Below are positions 1 to 4,742 of a stretch of 6,893 nt of DNA, piece after piece; within the stretch, counting starts at the first letter, position 1; each line of letters begins with the position of its first letter. Below the pieces are notes generated by a model. The model did no database searches, was not told the DNA's origin, and was given only the letters and a program-made list of their open reading frames with translations. The position numbers and the translations under genes were made by a program. This DNA comes from an uncultured Amylibacter sp. (GTDB lineage: Bacteria > Pseudomonadota > Alphaproteobacteria > Rhodobacterales > Rhodobacteraceae). The DNA lies in contig CALDZS010000034.1 of NCBI GenBank assembly GCA_937944065.1, positions 1-6,893 on the forward strand, in the 5' to 3' direction.

Positions 1-63
1 CCGTTTGTGCACTTCGAAGTTCGCAAAGGCACTGAAGCGGTCAATCCAGCGCCATTTTTGTAG
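1..63 (+). CDS. LytM/M23-family peptidase-like protein (NlpD type), C-terminal end only
   Basis: Only the last 20 codons and the TAG stop are present; the rest lies beyond the left edge. Frame 1 reads PFVHFEVRKGTEAVNPAPFL. This matches the end of LytM/M23 domains, where the strand carrying HxHFE is followed by R-(R/K)-G, then V-(D/N)-P and a closing YL/FL. In active M23 peptidases the motif is H-x-H; here the first position is Phe (F-V-H-F-E). The fragment therefore looks like a degenerate NlpD/EnvC-type domain, which acts as an activator of cell-wall amidases rather than as a hydrolase. In many proteobacteria such a gene follows surE and pcm, which would lie to the left if that order holds here. 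It converges on the minus-strand gene next door, with 35 bp between the stops. The family call rests on a short segment, and the loss of activity is inferred. Confidence 0.72.
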   Translation, partial: PFVHFEVRKGTEAVNPAPFL

Positions 64-98
64 GGCGCCACGCTTTTCTTAGCAGATCAATTCTTGTC

Positions 99-860
99 CT
101 ATTCTTGTGGAATACTCATCGGGACGATGCTGATCTGATACGTCGTGATTTCCGAGAGTTTTTCATTTCCGCCATCATTGCGGAACAATAGTAATGATAC
201 CTCACCAACCTTGTTACCGATCATATATACTATCCTCTCGGATACCACGGCAAGGGCCAAGTATTCTTCACCATTGTCAAACTTGCCATTCACTTTGACG
301 TTCGCCACTCGATAAGGCTGATCAGTCTCCATCATCACGGCGCTTCCAACTGGTATCTCAATGGTACCCGATATCTTCGATTCAAACTTCCTGAAATCTC
401 CTTTTATAGGATCAATTGAAAAATCAACTAGTTTGCGGTTGGCAGAGAACGCATCGAAGTAACTTCGAGGTGACAGCGTAATCACCTCGCCCGCCTGATG
501 AACGTCGGCGCTTGGCGATACTACGATACTTGGATAATGGAGCGGAATTCCTTTGTTTCCCAGCGTAAACAGAGATGTGGTTCCCGTTTTTCGACCAGTT
601 ATGCTCAATTTTGAGGTGGTTACAATTTTTGCACTCGCAATATCTGGGTCGGCAATACTCATCTCACTAATCGATGAGGGCAGTTCCAATGTAATTTCCA
701 CCCCAGGCGCAATCACGATAGCATTATCCACGTCCGGCTGAAATATCCGCAGGGTTTCAGCCAGCAAATCACTGGTCATCACTAAAAACACGGCTGCAGT
801 CGCAAATAGATAGGAATTAATATTGCTTATCAAAATGGCAGTCCTTTTATGATTAGACAC
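99..860 (-). CDS. Secreted protein with one clear and one probable CpaC/secretin N-terminal (T2SS-T3SS_pil_N-like) domain, no secretin channel
   Basis: 253 aa with a Sec-type signal peptide: basic start (NHKR), hydrophobic residues about 17-29, likely cleavage after A34 (LLA/ET). There is no twin-arginine motif. Residues about 48-113 look like the pilus-formation N-terminal domain of CpaC/RhcC secretins: an ELP strand, then IADPDIASAKIV (69-80), then GRKTGTTSL (89-97). Residues about 165-246 repeat the pattern more loosely: IEIPVG, VANVKV, then GNKVGEVSLLLF (215-226), suggesting an internal duplication. No secretin domain follows; true CpaC proteins are usually over 400 aa. The start is GTG. 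An in-frame TGA 13 nt upstream excludes any extension, and no strong Shine-Dalgarno site is seen. It begins 19 bp after the DUF815 stop, so it may be read through from the tat operon. Seven lines counted by hand give about 42% GC against about 58% in the DUF815 gene, which hints at a different origin. A role in a pilus, an envelope or a surface structure is inference. Confidence 0.75.
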   Translation of the reverse strand: MSNHKRTAILISNINSYLFATAAVFLVMTSDLLAETLRIFQPDVDNAIVIAPGVEITLELPSSISEMSIADPDIASAKIVTTSKLSITGRKTGTTSLFTLGNKGIPLHYPSIVVSPSADVHQAGEVITLSPRSYFDAFSANRKLVDFSIDPIKGDFRKFESKISGTIEIPVGSAVMMETDQPYRVANVKVNGKFDNGEEYLALAVVSERIVYMIGNKVGEVSLLLFRNDGGNEKLSEITTYQISIVPMSIPQE

Positions 861-879
861 AGTCTTGGTTATTCAGCCG

Positions 880-1707
880 CTAAATCATCACGCCTCGGCG
901 CCCTGCCAGATCAACAAAATACTGCCATGCCACACGGCCTGATCGCGCGCCACGCGTGGCTTGCCATTCGATCGCTTCCGCACGCAGGGTGTCAGCGCTG
1001 ATATCCACGTCGTAAGCATCACAGTATCCACGGATCATCGCCAAATATTGATCTTGGTCGCAGGCATGAAACCCTAGCCACAGGCCGAACCTGTCCGACA
1101 AAGAGACTTTTTCCTCGACTGCCTCGGACGCGTTGATTGCGGTGCTACGCTCGTTCTCGATCATATCGCGCGGCATCAAATGGCGTCGATTGGATGTCGC
1201 GTAGAAAATCACATTATCTGGGCGGCCTGCTACACCGCCATCCAAAACAGCCTTCAATGACTTGTATGCCACATCTTCGCCGTCAAAACTTAGGTCATCG
1301 CAAAATAGGATAAACCGCGCATCGGTTTTTCCCAACAATGTCAGCAGATCGGAAATAGAAGCTAGGTCATCTCGTTGAATTTCCACCAACTTCACACCCT
1401 GAACCGCGCCATGCACGGCCTTGACCAAGGATGATTTCCCCATTCCCCGCGCGCCCCACAGCAATGCGTTGTTGGCGGGCAGACCCTTGGAAAATTGCGC
1501 TGTGTTTGCCAGCAACGTCTCGCGAGAGCGGTCCACACCAACCAGTAAATCCAAGGGCAGGAATGTAGGATTGTGAACAGGCTGTAATCGATCAGGTGAC
1601 GTGTGCCAGACAAAAATATCTGCCCCAGACACGTCCAATGCGGTCAAATTTGCAGGCGCCAAACGGTCTAGTGCGTCGGCAATGCGGGTTAACGCATCTT
1701 CGCTCAA
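880..1707 (-). CDS. DUF815-family AAA+-like ATP-binding protein
   Basis: 275 aa P-loop ATPase of the DUF815 family (PF05673), function not established. Walker A is GARGMGKS (85-92). Walker B is FILFCDDLSF (132-141) with paired aspartates D137-D138. A sensor-1-like YATSNRR (169-175) and an arginine-finger-like SDRFGLWL (204-211) follow, then the conserved ARSGRVAWQY (254-263). No signal peptide or membrane segment is seen, so it is expected to be cytosolic. The start is TTG, whose TTGA overlaps the tatC stop by 4 nt. A GGAG 7 nt upstream (complement of 1715-1718) supports this start, and no other in-frame start lies close by. The overlap implies translational coupling to tatC and expression with the Tat genes. 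Placement behind tatABC is, from memory, common in Rhodobacteraceae. Whether it assists export or cofactor loading of Tat substrates is unknown. Confidence 0.9.
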   Translation of the reverse strand: MSEDALTRIADALDRLAPANLTALDVSGADIFVWHTSPDRLQPVHNPTFLPLDLLVGVDRSRETLLANTAQFSKGLPANNALLWGARGMGKSSLVKAVHGAVQGVKLVEIQRDDLASISDLLTLLGKTDARFILFCDDLSFDGEDVAYKSLKAVLDGGVAGRPDNVIFYATSNRRHLMPRDMIENERSTAINASEAVEEKVSLSDRFGLWLGFHACDQDQYLAMIRGYCDAYDVDISADTLRAEAIEWQATRGARSGRVAWQYFVDLAGRRGVMI

Positions 1708-2579
1708 ACCGCATCTCCATCGTCAAAAATACCGTCTTCAGCCAGACGCGCTTTTTGCTTTTTCTCGACACTTGCAACCAACCAGATCGACACTTCGTAC
1801 AGCAGGTACACCACTGTGAACAAAATAACCTGCGTCACAACATCAGGCGGCGTGACTATCGCGGCCAACACCAGAATACCAACGACAGCATATTTACGCA
1901 TGTCTCGCAGACCAGGGGCAGACACAATACCAGCCATCCCCAACAAAGTCAGCAAGACTGGCAGTTGAAAACACAGCCCAAAGGCAAAAATGAATTTCAA
2001 CGTGATGTCCAAACTTTCACGTATGGACGGCAAGATCACAGTCTTAATTTCGTCCACACCGTCGCCCGCGACCTTGCCAACTTCGCCATTGGTCAATGCC
2101 TCGGTCACGGTCGGCAAAACGTCTGCAAAGCCGATGAAAAACCGCATCGCCAAAGGTGTCACCACAAAATGCGCGAATGATGCACCCAGCAAGAACAAGA
2201 CCGGAGATGCGATGATAAAGGGCAAAAACGCACCCTTCTCGTTTTTATAAAGTCCTGGCGCCACAAAGCGCCACAACTGGTATGCAATCACAGGGAAGGC
2301 CACCATGAAGCCAGCAAGGAATGAAATTCGAAATAGGGCAAAGAATTTTTCCTGTGGGCTGGTAAAAATCAACGTGGGGTCTTGGCCGTTTTCAACCAGA
2401 ATATTCGCCAAAGGCGTGACCAGAAAATTCAGGATAGGCTCGGCAAACACGAATGTCACCAATACACCAGCCAGCAACGCATATACGCAATACAGCAAGC
2501 GTGTACGCAACTCTGCCAAATGTTCTATCAGCGGTGCTGCACTTTCTTCGACCTCGTCGACATTCACTTCTTCACTCAT
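1704..2579 (-). CDS. tatC: Sec-independent protein translocase subunit TatC
   Basis: 291 aa multi-spanning inner-membrane protein. With TatB it forms the receptor that binds twin-arginine signal peptides. Hallmarks: HLAELRTRLL (20-29) before the first helix; YQLWRFVAPGLYKNEK (100-115), whose E114 matches the signal-peptide-contacting E103 of E. coli; and TPPD (243-246). Six helices are seen at about 28-46, 79-103, 119-140, 191-214, 228-243 and 247-267. The segment between helices 3 and 4 (about 145-190) is some 24 residues longer than in E. coli TatC as I recall it. Where E. coli has E170 (FGVSFE), this protein has Q205 (FGLCFQ), which I believe is usual for alphaproteobacteria. The ATG start overlaps the tatB stop by 4 nt (ATGA), and the stop overlaps the DUF815 gene. 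The acidic N-terminus before residue 15 looks cytoplasmic. Confidence 0.97.
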   Translation of the reverse strand: MSEEVNVDEVEESAAPLIEHLAELRTRLLYCVYALLAGVLVTFVFAEPILNFLVTPLANILVENGQDPTLIFTSPQEKFFALFRISFLAGFMVAFPVIAYQLWRFVAPGLYKNEKGAFLPFIIASPVLFLLGASFAHFVVTPLAMRFFIGFADVLPTVTEALTNGEVGKVAGDGVDEIKTVILPSIRESLDITLKFIFAFGLCFQLPVLLTLLGMAGIVSAPGLRDMRKYAVVGILVLAAIVTPPDVVTQVILFTVVYLLYEVSIWLVASVEKKQKARLAEDGIFDDGDAV

Positions 2580-3034
2580 GTCTTCGCTTTCGATGCAGGC
2601 TTAGCCGCAGGTTTCTTCGCAGGTTTGCTCGCCGTTTTTGGGGTCGCTTTTTTCGCCGCAGGCTTTTTGGTGGCTGTTGTCTTGGGCGCTGGCTTTTTCG
2701 ACGCCGCCTTCGACGCTGGTTTTTTCGCAGTTTTCGGTTCAGGCTTTGTTTCAGGAACTTCTGACGGCACGCCAAATGTTTTCGACGCGGGCTTCACATC
2801 ATCCAACCCAAAGCTTGACATATCAGCTGCATCATCAAGTGATGATTTGATATCTTTCACACCAGCTTCATCCGCAGCACTATCCATGGCTCTTTGAAAA
2901 TCACGCGCCATACCGCGGGCACGGCCAACAAAGTTGCCGACTTTGCGAAACATCATGGGCAGATCTTTGGGGCCGACCACGATTAGTGCGACCACCCCGA
3001 TGACCAGCATTTCTGCCATTCCAATATCAAACAT
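2576..3034 (-). CDS. tatB: Sec-independent protein translocase subunit TatB
   Basis: 152 aa single-span membrane protein that partners TatC in binding Tat signal peptides. It opens with MFDIGMAEMLVIGVVALIVV, the TatB signature with a conserved Glu at position 8, followed by the hinge GPKDLP (21-26) and an amphipathic helix with FRKVGNFVGRARGMARDF (29-46). From about residue 95 to the end the protein is a low-complexity tail of Lys, Ala, Pro, Ser and Thr (many KKPA and KPAS units), resembling histone H1-like or TonB-linker sequence. The tail makes up over a third of the protein and is likely disordered. The start has an AGGGA site about 9 nt upstream (complement of 3044-3048). The gene lies 31 bp after tatA and overlaps tatC by 4 nt. 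Identity is secure; the role of the tail is unknown. Confidence 0.95.
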   Translation of the reverse strand: MFDIGMAEMLVIGVVALIVVGPKDLPMMFRKVGNFVGRARGMARDFQRAMDSAADEAGVKDIKSSLDDAADMSSFGLDDVKPASKTFGVPSEVPETKPEPKTAKKPASKAASKKPAPKTTATKKPAAKKATPKTASKPAKKPAAKPASKAKT

Positions 3035-3065
3035 GTAGATAGGTCCCTAACGGACGGATCAAAGC

Positions 3066-3305
3066 TTAAGCTTCGTCCTTCTTGGGTGTGATGTCTTTCG
3101 CTTCTTCAGCTGCATCGTTGATGCCTGCTTCCAGCTCTTCTTTGCCCTCAGCCACACCTTTTTTGAAAGATGTGATGCCTTTGCCGACTTCGCCCATAAG
3201 ATTGCTGATTTTGCCGCGGCCAAACATGACCAATACGACGATAGCAATCAGCAACATGCCAGGCAGGCCGATATTTTGAATAAATAGTGGTGTCATTGGA
3301 TACAT
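3066..3305 (-). CDS. tatA: Sec-independent protein translocase subunit TatA
   Basis: 79 aa. TatA oligomerises at the TatBC receptor to let folded proteins cross the inner membrane. Residues 13-28 form the single membrane helix (GLPGMLLIAIVVLVMF), followed by the FGRGKI hinge (28-33) and an amphipathic helix with LMGEVGKGITSFKKGV (36-51), then a charged tail rich in Glu and Lys. The ATG at 3305 is chosen because AGGAGG (complement of 3312-3317) lies 6 nt upstream. An in-frame TTG at 3320 would put that site inside the gene and is rejected. Met4 would be 15 nt from the site and is less likely. The peptide before the helix (MYPMTPLFIQNI) is a few residues longer than the MxxNIGLPG form I recall for relatives. 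It is the first gene of the tat operon; a promoter is expected in the repeat-bearing region upstream. Confidence 0.95.
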   Translation of the reverse strand: MYPMTPLFIQNIGLPGMLLIAIVVLVMFGRGKISNLMGEVGKGITSFKKGVAEGKEELEAGINDAAEEAKDITPKKDEA

Positions 3306-3311
3306 GATGAT

Positions 3312-3317
3312 CCTCCT
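3312..3317 (-). promoter_or_regulatory. Strong ribosome binding site of tatA
   Basis: AGGAGG on the minus strand, 6 nt before the ATG at 3305. It decides the tatA start over the in-frame TTG at 3320. Confidence 0.85.
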
Positions 3318-3326
3318 CAAGTAGCG

Positions 3327-3396
3327 CGGTTTTCAAAGGCCGCACATATTCCGTTCCCGCTTATAGTTAGGGTGTTTCATATCGGTTTCAAAGGCC
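3327..3396. repeat. Direct repeat GGCCTTTGAAA(A)CCG, two copies
   Basis: On the minus strand, copy 1 is GGCCTTTGAAAACCG (3341-3327) and copy 2 is GGCCTTTGAAACCG (3396-3383). They differ only by one A in the A-run and lie 55-56 bp apart, about five helical turns. Copy 2 covers the place where a -35 box for the TATAAG at 3360-3365 would be. This suits a protein-binding site in the tatA promoter, but that is inference. Confidence 0.5.
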
Positions 3397-3452
3397 AAAG
3401 AGCAAATAAATGTAAAAAACAGCCAAGAATAGCCGAGTAAATCCCTAACTAT
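3363..3452. repeat. 10-bp inverted repeat ATAGTTAGGG / CCCTAACTAT
   Basis: ATAGTTAGGG at 3363-3372 and its exact reverse complement CCCTAACTAT at 3443-3452, separated by 70 bp. The copy nearer tatA overlaps the possible -10 box. It could be a pair of operator half-sites or a long-loop stem; the sequence does not say which. Confidence 0.45.
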
Positions 3453-3590
3453 TTGTCGCATGATGCGTAGTTATACGCCTTCAATCTAAAACCCGCTCCT
3501 CCCCAGCAATTGCCAAGCGCATTCCGATCCGCATACCACGAACCGCGCACCGATCAATGCCGGAGGCATGACCTCGCTGCAGCACAAGGG

Positions 3591-4676
3591 TTAGCTTGGG
3601 GGAACTTCGAACACAAAACAGCGGTCACGCCGGACTGACAACCACAAAATTGTACCTACTTTTGGTAGAAATACGCCCGGAACAACTGCATGCAAACGAA
3701 CTTGGTCGAAATCCATCGCGAATTCTACCAGGCTGTGATGTCCTAGAAATCTTGCGCGTGAAACCACACCGCGCGCGGGCATACCTTCAGCAGCGGTCGG
3801 ATTGGGTCCGCGTCCGTCGCGATCAAAATCAATCCGCAAATGCTGGGGTCGGATCACGATTTCAACTTGGGTGCCGTCATCCAGTCCAGGTGTTAGGAAT
3901 TCCCCAAAAGGCGTGCGCGTCAGCGCTCCTTTGACCTCGCCGGCGATGACGTTCACATCGGAAAAAAATGCAGCAGCTTGCGCATCGACAGGCGCGTTGT
4001 AAATGTTATACGGCGCTCCAGATTGTACTATACGACCGTCGCGCATTAACACGATTTGATCCGCCATTCTCATCGCCTCTTCCGGCTCATGAGTGACCAG
4101 CAAAACTGCTGTTCCCTCTTCGCGCAGAATATCCAATGTCGCGTCCCGCACAGTGTCTCTCAGGCGATCATCCAAACCCGAAAACGGTTCATCCATCAAC
4201 ATAACCGAGGGGCGTGGCGCCAAGGCACGTGCCAAGGCCACACGCTGCTGCTCTCCACCTGACAATTGATGTGGATACATATCGCGGTATTGCGACAAGC
4301 CAACCTTGTCTAACAGCTGCGCCACACGCGCGTCGCTCTCCGCTCCACGTGGCACGCCAAACCCTACATTTTGGGCGACCGTCAGATGCGGAAACAACGC
4401 GAAGTCTTGGAACATTAGACCAATGCCCCGCGCCTCTGGCGGCAGATGGTTTTGCGCATCAGACACGCCAACATCCGCGATGAGAACCGCGCCTTCGTCT
4501 TGGCGATCAACCCCTGCCGCAATGCGCAACGTGGTGGATTTACCGCACCCAGAGGGACCTAACAAGCAAGTCACCTCGCCTGCCTTCAAGCTCAGCGAAA
4601 CATCGTCAACCACACGCCGACCATCAAAGACCCGCGCGATTGATCGCAATTCTAACTTGGTTCGGCTGTCTTGCAC
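3591..4676 (-). CDS. ABC transporter ATP-binding protein, FbpC-like (Fe3+/thiamine/polyamine importer class)
   Basis: 361 aa nucleotide-binding subunit of an importer, expected at the cytoplasmic face of the inner membrane. All motifs are intact: Walker A GPSGCGKST (40-48), Q-loop Q90 (MFQDFALFPHLTV), signature LSGGEQQ (138-144), Walker B VMLMDEP (158-164) with catalytic E163, D-loop SGLD (166-169) and H-loop H196. The C-terminal third carries a TOBE_2-type domain with IRPQHL (275-280). The stretch LPPEARGIGLMFQDFALFPHLTV resembles FbpC of neisserial ferric importers more than maltose-type ATPases. The start is GTG with GAGGA 5 nt upstream (complement of 4682-4686), and an in-frame TAA upstream leaves no better start. 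It lies 66 bp after the symporter on the same strand. No permease or binding-protein gene is in the window, so the substrate is unknown; iron is a guess from similarity. Confidence 0.88.
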   Translation of the reverse strand: MQDSRTKLELRSIARVFDGRRVVDDVSLSLKAGEVTCLLGPSGCGKSTTLRIAAGVDRQDEGAVLIADVGVSDAQNHLPPEARGIGLMFQDFALFPHLTVAQNVGFGVPRGAESDARVAQLLDKVGLSQYRDMYPHQLSGGEQQRVALARALAPRPSVMLMDEPFSGLDDRLRDTVRDATLDILREEGTAVLLVTHEPEEAMRMADQIVLMRDGRIVQSGAPYNIYNAPVDAQAAAFFSDVNVIAGEVKGALTRTPFGEFLTPGLDDGTQVEIVIRPQHLRIDFDRDGRGPNPTAAEGMPARGVVSRARFLGHHSLVEFAMDFDQVRLHAVVPGVFLPKVGTILWLSVRRDRCFVFEVPPS

Positions 4677-4681
4677 GCGGA

Positions 4682-4686
4682 TCCTC
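4682..4686 (-). promoter_or_regulatory. Ribosome binding site of the ABC ATPase gene
   Basis: GAGGA on the minus strand, 5 nt before the GTG at 4676. It supports this non-ATG start. Confidence 0.65.
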
Positions 4687-4742
4687 GGTTTACGAATGCC
4701 TACCCGACTAATTTAATCGAGAATTTCCATCCGTTACCAGTG

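Larger units (their letters stand above)
3306..3590. other. Intergenic region upstream of tatA with clustered repeats
   Basis: 285 bp between the ABC gene stop and the tatA start. The half near tatA (about 3306-3475) is AT-rich; the half near the ABC gene is more GC-rich and looks coding-like. It holds a direct repeat (3327-3341 and 3383-3396), a 10-bp inverted repeat (3363-3372 with 3443-3452), two short palindromes (3457-3467 and 3465-3478) and a 5-bp hairpin just after the ABC stop (3557-3569). On the minus strand a TATAAG (3360-3365) could be a -10 box, but no -35 box sits at the proper distance. A 42-codon ORF runs across it (3461 to 3333) and is probably chance. No factor-independent terminator with a T-run is seen. 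Confidence 0.6.

Noticed and set aside
49..68. Hairpin GCGCC/GGCGC near the end of the LytM gene as a terminator
   Set aside because: The stem is only 5 bp with a 10-nt loop, and the T-rich stretch begins several bases later. Too weak to call.
1596..2180. Plus-strand 194-codon ORF opposite tatC and the DUF815 gene
   Set aside because: It is antisense to two well-supported genes. Its translation is Gln/His/Arg-rich with no domain pattern, typical of a shadow frame.
2580..2760. Tandem-repeat or CRISPR-like array
   Set aside because: The repetition comes from KKPA/KPAS codons within tatB. There are no regular spacers or constant repeat units.
2382..2897. Plus-strand 171-codon ORF opposite tatB
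   Set aside because: Its FAAGF-like repeats are the reverse complement of the TatB Lys/Ala/Pro tail. No ribosome site or family was recognised.
3066..3320. Longer tatA start at the TTG at 3320
   Set aside because: It would place the AGGAGG ribosome site inside the gene (coding R-R). The ATG at 3305 lies 6 nt from that site and fits the family.
3557..3569. ATGCC-GGA-GGCAT hairpin after the ABC gene as a terminator
   Set aside because: The stem is only 5 bp and no T-run follows on the minus strand.
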